Of a stretch of DNA of 64,000 bases, positions 21,429 to 33,100 are shown in pieces. Numbering within the stretch: position 1 is the first letter of the stretch; each line of letters opens with the position of its first letter. The DNA lies in the NCBI RefSeq assembly GCF_947623445.1, contig NC_135242.1, positions 558,001 to 622,000 on the forward strand, written 5' to 3'. The DNA comes from Clavelina lepadiformis (taxonomy: Eukaryota > Chordata > Ascidiacea > Aplousobranchia > Clavelinidae). The position numbers and the translations under genes are program-made. Under the pieces are notes generated by a model. That model saw only the letters and a list, made by a program, of their open reading frames with translations. It ran no database searches and was not told the DNA's origin.

Positions 21429-24400
21429 TTCTTTGAAATTTTGTTTCTGATCTAAAAATAGAACAGAACAATTTCCAATTGTTGTGCAATAAAGGAAAAG
21501 TCGATTAAATCAATTTCTTCGATACAATTTAATACAAGGCTTACAAAATCCCATTTTGACCAGCAAGCCACAACATACCTTGTAAATCCTGATTCCAAGT
21601 CCATGAGTTTGCAGTTCCTTGCTCTCATCCAATTTTCTGTGCTCCTGCATCAGGGCGATTTGTATCGAGCATTTTCTCGCGGAGAATCGATTCAAAATCG
21701 GATCAAAGTCATCTTTACAAAGAGAAATTTTACGTGGTTTGCTCAGTGCGCTGTATACTCAAGTCGAGACATCTTGTGACTAGCTTAAACCTGTTTTACT
21801 GGCGCAAGATGGCGCACTAAGATCATTTAACCTCACCTGGCTCAATCAACCTTAACAAATATTGTGGGTTTGTTGCGTATTTGATGATGTCATTTCCGGA
21901 TCCGCCCGCGTTGATTCCGAGTTCCCAGGAACCTTGAATGGTTGAAAGAAGCCAACTGTTGATGACGTCAAATTGATGAAGAAGATCAAAGAACAACAAA
22001 TATATAATTATGTTGCATGATTCCAGAATTTAACTTCATTTGTTAATTTCGAAAGTTTATGATTAAAATAATCGTGATTATTCGTGAATCATCGTGAATA
22101 ATTGTCGTGAATCACATGATTGGATAATTGTCTAACTTGTGCAAAACTTATACCAACATTATAAAATCCTTATGACATATTAATTATCTTATTTTGTCGT
22201 AATTAACCTTTGTTTGTTAAAAATCCCATTGTCTATATTTGAATGTAACCCCAAGGAGCATATCGTCAGTCGATTGAAGTGACGTAAAAGATCTTCATAC
22301 GTCATCCACCACTCTCCGTCATCAGCGATCTTGTGACGTAACCGTTTTTGTGCCTTCATGCTTAATCTTTTCCAAATACCAGACCTACACACAAATTTCG
22401 CCGTGAAGATTCATTCATGATGTCACACACAAAACAATATGACATCACAGTGACCTGTCACTCCATCGATGTTTCCATTCTGTCGAGTTAGCCCAGGGGT
22501 TCCGAACCCGAACCAGATTCTCCGATTCTCCGGACTTCAACCGAATCTGGACATAATATCGTCGTCATGGTAACGTGTTAATTGGACTTTGCTTTGTAAC
22601 TTACCTGTACGACGTCAGTGATTGTATACGCATGCGCAATCACCAGTCCCGTAATCTCATCAACCCCTTCGTAAGTTATTGGGTTTGGACTCTCTTCTAT
22701 TCCGCAACAAACGAGGCTATTATGACGTATTGACCTGTCAAAAAAGGGTCAAAATAACACTGACATGACGATTCCAGGTTCAACAGTGAATAACCGCGCC
22801 AACTTTCTCAGTTGCTTGAAAATTTCGCGACTTTGTTTTGTCGTTATCCGCTGGAGGTCGCATTCATTCACCATACCGCCAGTGAGGTCAACCAAAACGT
22901 CAGACGTATATCCTCCAACCATTGCGTCATAAGAACCATGCAACCTGACAACATACTCCGTTATATAAGGACAACTCGTAATTGTGACGTAATAATACCA
23001 ACTTGGCATAAGCTTTTTCAAACAAAGAAATCCAGAATTCGTTTGAGTCGCTGCTTCTGCTGTAATATGGGGATTCCCCGTCGATAGTGGGCAGCCAATC
23101 ATCGACGATCACTTCCCGCCATTTTCCGAACCGCCAAAATCTGAATCTGACCAATCCGTCGTATGCAGGATCCCGCTTGTCCAATGTCTGCCCTGGAGGA
23201 ATCACCTGACCGATCGTGATTGGTTAATAACGATGATGTAACAATATAAACCAGGGGTGGCCAAACTGCGGCTCTCGAGCCGCATGCGGCTCTTTAAGCC
23301 TTTAATTGCGGCTCTTTAATGAATTAGCATTGTTGAATTAGACATGCGTTTTCCCGGTCTAGACAAGTTGTAACAATGGACTCATAGTTAGTAATAATCA
23401 AATTACACTCCAAAAAGGACATTATTGTACAGAAGTGTGCTAACTTGTACACTGTAGTTAAGTAAACTGTCAGTTTGAAGCTGTACCTCAGGGCTGACCT
23501 AGTTTTAATTCTCAGTTACGGTTACACTAATAATTGCAAAAAGAGTTGGTGAAGCCCAGGTGGAGACTCATAGTATCACCACGCAGCACTAATGTTTATC
23601 AATAGCTACACTTCGTTGTGAGTGAATAAATTCGTGTTTTTTATTGTGTTTGTGTTGTGGCTCTTTTAAAGCTGGAATTTGTAATATGCGGCTCGAGCAT
23701 GAAGCAGGTCTGGCCACCCCTGATATAACTAAACCTTTTCCATAAGTTTTGGTTGCCTAGCAACGGCAGCACACGACGAAAGAAAATAGCAATCGCCCAC
23801 TTCCCCTTGTATGACGTCATTACTCGAGAAACCGTCTTGTACAAGCCTTGGATTTGAAGACATTTGCTGAATTCAAAGAAAATGCATTTGCATATACGGA
23901 AGGTTAACTCCCGCCAGTAATTAGCATAAAAGGCAAGCTGCTGCGTCATTCAATGTATTAGGTGTATTACGATACACCACATATCATAGGTTACTTGGTA
24001 TGTGAGCTATGTGGCCTATATGTGTGTGGAACATGGAAATGATTTTACCGCACAAATAATTGAAACGGTACCAAACCTCTTCAAATTAAATTTATGTCGA
24101 TACTTCCGACAAAGTCGAGTAATTTTGTGGATTTGAGAAGAAAAATAATAATTATCTTGAAACAAATGAAAACTTTTGCTGAATATTCAGCTTTTCACTA
24201 ATTTTTAATTTCATGTTGACCGCCATTATATTCATAGCAGAGTGAGTAATATGGAGCTAACTAAGGAGGAAGATACGAACATGTGGACGCCGCCAGAAGA
24301 TGTGGTTGTGGGGATGACTCTTCACAAGGATCCTGGAGTCAGGCGGGAAGGTGGGATCAGTGAAGATGTACTCCGGGATCATCTTCCGTCGATCTTCCAC

Positions 24401-24746
24401 AAAACTCCTCATCTGCTGGTCGTTCTGCGCAGGAAGTGCCAATGAGTTAAGGAGTGGTCTGACACCTACATGAGCTATCAATACTCATGTGCTTATTACG
24501 TCAGAATCCCTCATTATTAAGTCACTTTAGTACAAAGCTACCAACTAATTTTGAATTAATGAACAACTGGATTAAGGCTACTGAGAAAAAATTTGCGGTT
24601 TAAACTAAAATCTACTTCACCGTTTCCAAGCCCAGTATGAATGCGTCATCGGTCAAAGGTCGAGACAGGTTTGTGACGATTTCGACAAAATTTGTGCCCT
24701 CTAGCGGACAAGGGGCTGCTGCGAGTCTATCTTCTATCCAAGACAT
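21224..24746 (-). CDS. Calpain-family cysteine protease without EF-hand domain
   Basis: Exons on the minus strand: 24746-24621, 24424-24281, 23866-23735, 23205-23003, 22944-22765, 22716-22605, 22546-22455, 22384-22250, 21955-21837, 21712-21579, 21430-21224. All phases agree, giving about 527 residues. The protease core shows the catalytic Cys (QGEVGDCYFLSS, residue about 116), the catalytic His (GLVIAHAYTIT) and the catalytic Asn (VRVRNPWANSTEW). It also has the FRFWRFGKW, NEFWISLFEKAYAKLHGSY and LTGG landmarks. The C2-like domain III follows (GSWELGINAGG...NPQYLLRL; REVCLFAELNPGYYVIIPST). Translation stops right after domain III, so there is no penta-EF-hand domain and no C-terminal C2 domain. 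Calpains are calcium-regulated cytosolic proteases. This one would have to sense calcium through the protease core and domain III only. The first exon (start MSWIEDR) is the least certain. Confidence 0.85.
23252..23722. mobile_element. Non-autonomous hAT-type element in a calpain intron (471 bp)
   Basis: Left end caggggtggccaaactgcgg, right end read on the other strand caggggtggccagacctgc, a clear inverted repeat of the CAGGGGT type. Flanks are atataaac on the left and atataact on the right, an imperfect 8-bp target duplication. No transposase frame. Its right end lies only 12 bases from the exon edge at 23735. Confidence 0.85.
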
Positions 24747-26449
24747 TCTGAAGGGAAACTGCAATTTTCTGGAAAATTCCGATAAATTTAGTTGTAAATG
24801 CTTCCATTCAATGAAATTGTTACTCAATAAGCCTGGTTGTTATTGCTCTGTGAGGTCATAATCGTTGTGAGATAAAGTCTTCACAAACCTTTGAAAGGTG
24901 ATATCCTAAACACATACGTCATAATAAAATAAATCGGATAAAAGCGATCAAACTACAGGAGACATTTTCACACAGGTTGATATTATACACAAAGGACCTT
25001 TATGCCGTAGCTTGTTTCAACAAAAGAATCTTCATGACACCGCATGAACCGATGTCGTCACAATGGAGTAATTCTCCAATAAACTCAAATCTTTTAAACA
25101 ACATTCTTTGACAAACCGCAACCGCTTAAATTTACATGTATTTTGACGTCATAAACAAGTTATGTTAAAAAATTTGTGGAAGAAGACTGACCTGTTACGT
25201 CACAGTAACATCATTGTGTGACCAAATAATAGAATAACTTGCACAGTAATATAAAGCTGGATCTCTAGTTGTTATTACTTTTGCAGCAAATTAAATGTTT
25301 GAAATTGGACAAATAACCTTATTAGTTATACGAGTGAGGAGTGATGACGTCGTGACCACCGTTACGTCATTTTTGCTTAACGACGCTAATCACGTGACAT
25401 TATTTTTCATGCTTAAGTTCAAAGTGACCATCTCACCGTATGTAGGTCACGCAGCCTGTTGTTTAAGATAGGCGATTAGGAGAATGGGTATGTAAAAAGT
25501 TGATTTTAGCTATATAAGGGTTTATTTGAATTATTTAACGTTTTATTGGAGTTAGATTAAGATTAGACGGTAGATTTATGTTAAGTTTATGTTAATATGT
25601 TATAATACTCAAGTTAGATTAACAAGAAACCGTGAAAAATAGCTTCGGACGCACAATTAATAGTGAAATAGTGGTGACCTACAGTATTTGAGCAGATAGA
25701 GCAGACATAGAAGCAGTTAATGGAACCAGCGACACAACTACAACAGAATAATCCCACCACGCGAGAGATGGCAGGTTGAAATAAGAACTTGGCAATAATT
25801 TAAAAATTTTCAGAGTTGGAGTTATTCTAAAAGTTAGTTATCAATAGGCCAAAATTTTTTATTAAGATTCTTGGATTGGATGAGTCTGAGTTTGAATCGT
25901 TCCAGCGCTTAATTAAGCTCGTTTACGAGATTTAGCTGGCATATTAAAATGCGTTCGCAAGCAAGGTAGGAAATGTTTAAAACTTGCAAAACTAAAGACA
26001 TATTTTGAACGTATGGTTTCATAAGAATAGTAAAGGGTAGCAATGACGTAATAATTGACAGAAAAATAACAATTATTATCAACGTTAAGCTTTAAATTCA
26101 AATCCTTGCAATCAAGGTTTATAAGCTGTTGTCTCCAGTTTCCGCCAACTTATTTCTCTGTGACGTAATAATAACTTGTCTTACGTCACAGGGATCAGGT
26201 TTCAGAGTCAACTGCTGAGAAGCCGCAAATATTTCAACTCACCTTTAAATTGCCAGGGGAGTTCGAGCACTCATTGTGACGCAATAAAGCATGTTATCGC
26301 CGATGAACCGAATCATGCTGTTATTTGCCACCAACAGCAGAGGAAAGGATATTTTGCAGAAAATATTGGCTTGAAAACCATAAAAATGCATTTTTATTAG
26401 CATTTGAAAAAGCATTCTAAGAATTAATACAAACTGGTCACATTGTGAC

Positions 26450-26680
26450 CAATGTTCCCTCTAAGCTGCGCGCGTGCGCAAATGCGCACTGCTGACACGG
26501 TCTCCGCGCACAGAAAATCTGTGCTGCGCACAAGAAAAAAATCCAACATGAATTGAAAATAGAATAAACGCATAATAATGGCCACAGTGCGCACGTCTGA
26601 TGTTGCTCACAGTGATCCAAGGGACCGCTCAGGTAGTTAGTGTGTTTGCTCAGACTCGTGAAAAATTAGAGGGAACATTG
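26450..26680. mobile_element. 231-bp MITE with exact 8-bp target duplication
   Basis: Ends CAATGTTCCCTCTAA and its inverse TTAGAGGGAACATTG form a perfect 15-bp inverted repeat. Flanked by ATTGTGAC at 26442-26449 and 26681-26688. The interior is rich in GCGCAC words. Structure indicates a hAT-type non-autonomous element with little decay, so probably recent. Confidence 0.92.
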
Positions 26681-27923
26681 ATTGTGACGTGATAATGCAG
26701 TGAGGTAAAAGCATCTTTGAATTATTTTCCTTGAGGCTATTTTCAAAGTTGAGTTAAAATTGAATCCATCTGCTGGCAGACGAACGAAGCCACACGGCAA
26801 CAGGTGTTATAGATATAATGTTTGTTATTTGAACAACAAAGCTTAGAGTTTCGCAGAAGACAATTCCTCATTTGTGACAGTTTCTGCCTTAAAACCAGGT
26901 GAATGACGTCATAGGCAGCTTTGAAAATAATTTGACCGAGAAACTGGAGCATTTGTTGAAAGGAGAGAAATGCTGAAGATGATTTGAAGTGTTTGGGCAA
27001 CTTGACATGACATAATAATAGCGACTTGTACGGTCTTGAAATCATATTTTTCTTATCCTCCCACTTAATCTCATAAAGTTTTGTTCTACATTATATAACA
27101 ACCGGGTCGCCAGTTCTTTAACGCGGCAAAGAATTATTACAAGTTTTCATTTAGAAATATTTTAGCTTCCAATAGAACACCTGCATAGCATGACCCCATT
27201 GTTCTGTTTAAACGTTAACTGATGTGGGTCGCTTATTGCATTATGACATCGATCGCACGTAATAATAAGCGCTGTCATGCATAATTCAAACTTGATACCT
27301 CAACTTGAAAAGAGTTTTCATAGAATCTAAATATGACGTAGGAATAGGATAATTACTTTGCATAGTGATGAGACGTCGACTGCCAATATACAGCGACATT
27401 TCCGCTATTTTTCGCGGAAATGAGTTGACCAATCACTTGTAAAGTAAGAAGCTAATGTAACAAGGCGACACGATTTCACTCAAACCAAATGCACCGATCG
27501 ATGAAGACATTCGCAGCTGAGCAAAGCGCGCTCGAGGTTCGGTGATTAACCAGCAACTGCATCGCACGTAGCTTGCAACCACGTTGTAGCTTGACTTAGC
27601 GAGCTAGTTCATAGAACGTGGGATAATTTGCAGCAGCTGCGTTGATTAGACGGTAACTGCAGGTCGCGAGGTCAGAGCAAGGAAGAACTGTAGAGGCATA
27701 AATCACTGATTGGTTGAAGTTTGATTGAATTGGTTTATAAAGTTAAATGAAGCTGCAATATATTGTACAGTGAAGTGACAACAGCAATCAAGAATTTGAA
27801 TGTAATATTCCAGAATTGAATTTCTACAGACTTCATCGAATCACTGCTCAGAAAAGATTGTTAAATCATTCTGTGGTTCTCCTTTTAATTAAACCTGGGC
27901 GCTTAGGAATCGATGTCATAGTT

Positions 27924-28112
27924 CGGCGGTTCTCAAACTTTTTTGAGCTTTCTATCAAGTACCTATGACCCTACGCTACAGACAGACACAGACAAGCAGT
28001 GGTAATCTGATTCACTCACTATGGAACAATGTATTTTATTACAAACATAGGTTTGCATCGTCTTGGTGCGACCCATTTTTTGGCTCTTCGCGACCCTTGT
28101 TGGGAGCCACTG
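27924..28112. mobile_element. Degenerate hAT-type MITE (189 bp)
   Basis: Left end cggcggttctcaaac and right end, on the other strand, cagtggctcccaac, both variants of the common hAT end CAGTGGTTCTCAA. Internal cgacc(c)ttg words are typical of such elements. No clear target duplication, so it is old or its edges are slightly misplaced. Confidence 0.6.
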
Positions 28113-28652
28113 CGGCGTAGTTATATAGGCGAAAAATTTTCAGGCAGATTAAATGACAAGCGGCAATTCATCAACAACCTGAGCTTTCATTATGAAAAAC
28201 ACAAATAAGATTTTGATGGGATCAAATGTAAATCGAGAACGCACGAAGTTTGTGACGTCACAAAGCATTAACTTTACGTAGCAACAAAGTGGAAATTTTA
28301 ATGAAAACTTGAGCAAAAAGGCGATTAAAAAGTTGTGAAAATACGTCAATAATTTATATTGTTTGGGTGTGTTTAGACAAACACTAAATATTTTTGTTTT
28401 GGGTAAAATTTTCCGAATAATACAACTCACGATATCGTTACGTCTGTGAAAGCCACAGCAAAGCAGTTTATCCATATTTGTAGGTAAATATGTAAATACG
28501 TCATGTAGCAAGCACATTGAGCTTTTCTAGCAAATATTTAAATCGAATCGTTGTCAATTTTACCAGATCTCACGTTTGAAGACGTTTTCTTGCACCGTGA
28601 CGTCACTAAACAATCCTGAGTATTCCTCGATAATTTCATCTCCAGCCTTTCA

Positions 28653-30012
28653 ATGTTCACTTTCAAACTTCTGGTAGGGTACACACAGTTTATGGTGAGT
28701 TCGACTAATTTTTATTGAATTTTAACAATTTCAAAACCGCTCTTTTTAAGAAAAATGCATTTCCTTTATTACGTCATAAACGCCGTTGCAGGTCTTCGTC
28801 ATAATAAGGTTGATTATAACTGGATCAATCGCGGGTAGATTGTTCGCTGATGACATAAACAAAATCAATTGTTCGTTCATAGAAGAAAGAAATGACAAGT
28901 AAGTGTTTAGATGGCATTGTGACGTCAAAGATGACGCTAAATATGGTTCGAATCGAAGTGAATATTCTGCACAAGCCAGGAAGAAACTTTCGCGACATTT
29001 TTCAATCTCCGTTTTTTTCACAGAAACTTCGCCAAACTTGAGATGAACGAAACGATTAGTAGCCCAGATGCTAATTCTTACGTCATAAAGAAAGATTGTC
29101 TCAGGTAAGTATTATCACGTGACAAAAAGTATAAAATAATATAAAAGGTTTACCGGATATTTGTTATGACGTAATAAACATGTTCCCAGAACCTTGTATT
29201 ACGACACAATATCCCCTTTAACTGCGTGGGCGCTGACCATACTCAGCGCGGTGTTGCCATGGTTACTGACGTTGCCATGGATACCGTGCGAATGGAACCG
29301 GAAGTTGTCCAAATGCCCCAAGTTCAAGCGGAAGTGGCCCTGCCCCAGTTACTTACAAGTCTGCTTCTTGAGAGCGTCTATGAGGTAGGATGACGTCATA
29401 ATAAGTGACGTACGTTATGAAATAAGCGATGAGAATAAAGAGGATGTTTCCACCTCACCAACCAGTTAGATGCATCGACAGGTTGTCCCTGGAGCTGGTC
29501 TTCTTCATCTGGGTCATCGCCACTTACAGGATGTACATACCTCCTCGTGTCACGTGCTATAAGGGAAGTGTGACGTGTGAAACGGAAGGGTCGGGGGAAA
29601 AAACGACCTTCCTATGGATTCTGACAGTCGTCAACTTGGTAAGTGATCTTGCACGACACGGCTGGTGCGTATATTGATTATGACGTCACAACAGGGTTGC
29701 GCGGGGCTGTCTGCGTGGGAGCTCGCCTTCATGTCCACGCATAAAAACTTCTACTACAAGAACGACTCCACTATGAGCAGGTAAATAAGCATAGGAACAG
29801 CGATATAGGCCAAATAACATGACGTCACACTTTCCAGGCGCAGCACTTTAAACGATGACGTCACAAATGATAAAGCGGCTTACCGTGATGACGAACAAAC
29901 GAACCAATTTCAGGTCACCTTTACGTCTGACGTCAAAAAAATATCAGAGTCGACAGACGAAAACAACAAAACACTTCTGGTCAATGACGTCAACGATGAC
30001 GTATTTGTATAA
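28653..30012 (+). CDS. Unrecognised four-segment membrane protein
   Basis: Exons 28653-28694, 28792-28898, 29024-29104, 29190-29384, 29482-29638, 29695-29780, 29838-30012, all GT/AG with agreeing phases, give about 280 residues. Likely membrane segments: residues about 6-30 (MVFVIIRLIITGSIAG), a second in the fourth exon (LTAWALTILSAVLPWLLTL), a third (LELVFFIWVIATYRMYI) and a fourth (FLWILTVVNL with the next exon). Between the third and fourth lies a Cys-containing loop (VTCYKGSVTCETEG), probably extracellular or lumenal. The C-terminus is about 70 residues, polar and acidic. I do not recognise the family, and it does not match DUOXA. The start ATG is the first in frame after an acceptor-like site, so an upstream exon could exist. 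Confidence 0.65.
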
Positions 30013-30055
30013 AAGTGACGCTTTGATGATGCCATTTTGTATTAAGGCAACGCGC

Positions 30056-30061
30056 AATAAA
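30056..30061 (+). terminator. Polyadenylation signal of the membrane-protein gene
   Basis: AATAAA 44 bases after the stop codon at 30012. The facing DHX37 gene ends at 30183, so the two genes converge with about 170 bases between stop codons. Confidence 0.6.
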
Positions 30062-30182
30062 TTTTCGCAACAAATTAAAAAAATATTTTCTCCACTTTCC
30101 ATTCCCCCGGGAAAGCATCACGTGCCGACGTCATCAATCGGAGACCAGATAACAGTGTTGCTCCGCTGCGTCATCTAGCGGT

Positions 30183-33100
30183 TCATGTTGGGGGCCAGGA
30201 TAAGAGCAGCTGCGGATGCAGGGAGGAAGGAATCCAGTCCATGACGGCATCCCTGAGGACTGATCACAAATAGAGAATCAACTTATCGTCTTGTTATTGT
30301 GTGACAGGGGTGGGCACTGGGCAGTCGGTCGCCAACGGAACTGGTGATTGGCAGAACATGTACCGGTAATTTTCGTGTAAAGGATCCTACCGCAATAGCA
30401 ATTTGAACCTTGCTGCAGGTTACTATAGGTCAAAATAAAAGCGACCTCGTTTCTTACAGCTTTGATAGACATTTGCAGACAACAAACGCTAAGAGTTGGC
30501 ATTTGAGGTTTCATTAAAATAAATGTTTGAAAAACAACCTTCTCAAAATAATTGCTTGAAAAGTATCAGGAACCCCTAAAATTTCTTGGGATAGGTACCG
30601 CGGTACCCCCCAACAATGCAGTTGACGAAATTATCAGGATTGAACTTACACGATGAATCCTCCCTCCAAGCTCCAAGCAGCTTCTCCCTGGAGTCCACCT
30701 GCCGCCTCATTAAGTCCTGGAGGAGTTTCTCAGTGCGAGGTTGTAAGCTAAACATACTGGCAGGTTACTTAAAATGATGACGTCAAACTGTTGATGTGTT
30801 CTAAATTTATTTCACCAGTCACTCACTTTGACCACGATTTCGTCATGACCGCCGGTCGAGATAATAGTGATGTCACAAAGCTTTTCAATGACATCATGAT
30901 AAGACCTTCTAATAAGAAACGCCCGAACCACCGATACCTTATTTGGAAATGCATGAAAGCCACGGTTGAATAACTATGTCAGAATCCCGAAAAGTGTTTT
31001 ATTACGTCACAAAGCTTACCTGTCGATTCCGGCCGGAAAATCGATTTCTACGGCACCAAGCGACCAAGAAAGTCGCCCGTACGACGCCGTGACGTGACAC
31101 TTAACCTGGTCGGTTGTAACGTCATAACGAGGTTCTGGAAGGTCAAGGGGTTTGGAGAAGTGACAGTAATGGGGACAGAAGTGGGCAAGCCACTCAGGCT
31201 CGATTGAAGATATGTCTGTGGAAGTGGGAATAATAATTCGGGTTAAAGCTTCTCTTTATGTTGTTTAAAGTCCTGTAATCATCACAACGCCCTCCCCGTT
31301 CAATTTTCTTACTTGCGCTTAAAGGACAATCTAGTTTGCTCATTTAAGCTCGAGTGTGACATCTAGCGGTTTATAAATTGGTTCACTTTGTGACGTTTCA
31401 AGTGTAAATAGCTAAGTCAATTGTTATGTCATAATCAAGATACCGTACATCGCTTGTACTTCGGGGACTAATCGGGCTTAACGCAATTACCGCCCTCATG
31501 TGGCTGACTCACCTCTGATATAAGATTTCTTTCCACTCGATGCTTCCATCAGGTCCTGGAAGATGACGTAAGTTGGAAGCGGGTCACGTGACAGTACGGA
31601 TTCAGGATGAATGAAGACGGGTTCATCGAGGAGCAAACTAGAACAAGATGCTTCGAGTATGAGTCGACAATTGGAAGCGATTTTGAAATTAAAAATGAAA
31701 AATACGTCATCGTTGCTGATACAATGTCGACAGTTCAGTGAAGATTTGTACATTCTAAGTCATATTTTAGCCAAGACGTGATGAGCTTTTAGTGATATTT
31801 GAACAGAACCCGGCAAAATGAGCACATTACTAGTCGTCATGGCAAACCTCTGATAAGCTCCTCTCCATTCCTTCCTCCGCTCGCTCGGGATCTCTTCCAT
31901 AGAAATCTTCCTCGCTACGTGGTCACCCAACCCTGACAACACGATCTTTCGAAGAAGTCTCACCTGAGGAGAACATTTAAAATTATTTGATTTCTGTGAT
32001 TGGTCGAAAATTCAACTTCACGACAAATTTATTTCAACCTGCGCTCATCCATTTTATAAAGACACGAAATTTTGAAACAAAAAATTTTTATCTAAAAGTT
32101 ATTCCTGCGACGTCATAAAGCACGGACCTGTTCATCGGACGGAGGCTCCATCTTTGGATCAATTATGACATCATCAAGCCCAAGCGATGACCTCACAATG
32201 CCGGTGAGCTGAGCTCGCAGTTTACGGACTTCAATAATTGCTTTCGGCCTGCAAGGAACGCGATAACATTGATTATTACGTCATAAATATCTCCGAAGCC
32301 AAATATACCACAGTGTTAGTGGAGGCCACTGCTTGCAGGTCAGAGCCAAGTAACGAAGAAGCAACTTTCCCATAGAAATGTCAGGACATGCACCGCAAGT
32401 GCAATTGTACAAAGTCTTATGTCAGGTTCAAGCAAACGACGGTAGGACCATAGCTGCCGTTGCTAACTTTTACCACTGGGATAAGAATGAGTTACTCGTA
32501 TAACCACATATTTGCAAAGTGACGAATCAAACATTAAGTCAACGGTAATGCTCAAATATCGACTATTTTAGTTATTGTCCCAAGATAATTGTGATCTCGC
32601 GAAACAAATCAACTTGTCATTGGGCAATAAAACAGAAAATCCAAACAAACGTCTGTTACTCCTTGTACGGTGCCCTGGATGTTACGCAATGAGGTGACTT
32701 ATCTGGGCAATACCTGGGCTGGTACATTGCATAGTATTTGCTCATCGCTCACCTTAGACAGTTGCTGACGCAGAAACTAGGTGTCGCCCCAGAGTACTCG
32801 GCAGATCCAATTGCTCCGAGCAGCACCATGAGATCACCGAGGAGTTTTCGTTCCGGTCCACCGCCCACACTGCTCCATAGCGACTTTAAGTGGCTTAAAC
32901 GAGCTCGAAGTTGGCGATTTTGCTCCTGGCAAAGAATTAAATGTAGCAGGTTCCAACACGACTTAATCACAGAAGTTTAAGTTCAAGTAAGTTCAAGTTT
33001 AAGTTCAAAGTTGAACTCTCACCTCATTTGCATCATTGTCAGGGTCATGTGATGGCGTGAAGAAAATTTCCTTCAAAATAAAGGTGATGTCATCAGATGA

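Larger units (their letters stand above)
24747..28652. other. No provable gene; transposon fragments and possible exons
   Basis: Several short open frames end at splice-like sites on both strands (for example 26180-26280 plus, 26860-27020 minus), but I could not link them in phase. The stretch 25440-25780 resembles the leader of an LTR retrotransposon: a gtggtgacct motif before a short ATG frame that stops after 17 codons. This region should also hold the calpain promoter. It contains many TGACGTCA and TTACGTCA sites. Confidence 0.35.

Noticed and set aside
25440..25780. Possible LTR-retrotransposon leader
   Set aside because: The ATG frame stops after 17 codons and no gag or pol sequence follows; too weak to annotate as an element.
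26743..27045. 100-codon minus-strand frame
   Set aside because: No recognisable domain, and I could not join it in phase to any neighbour; kept only as part of the unresolved 24.7-28.6 kb stretch.
28746..29021. 91-codon minus-strand frame that looks protein-like
   Set aside because: The plus strand has two exons here with good splice sites and phases agreeing with five more exons downstream; the minus frame has no start or linked exon.
28653..30012. DUOXA (DUOX maturation factor) as the identity of the membrane protein
   Set aside because: It has several membrane segments but none of the DUOXA sequence landmarks, and it is not next to DUOX.
30300..30620. caggggtgggca motif resembling a hAT end inside a DHX37 intron
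   Set aside because: No matching inverted end or target duplication on the other side.
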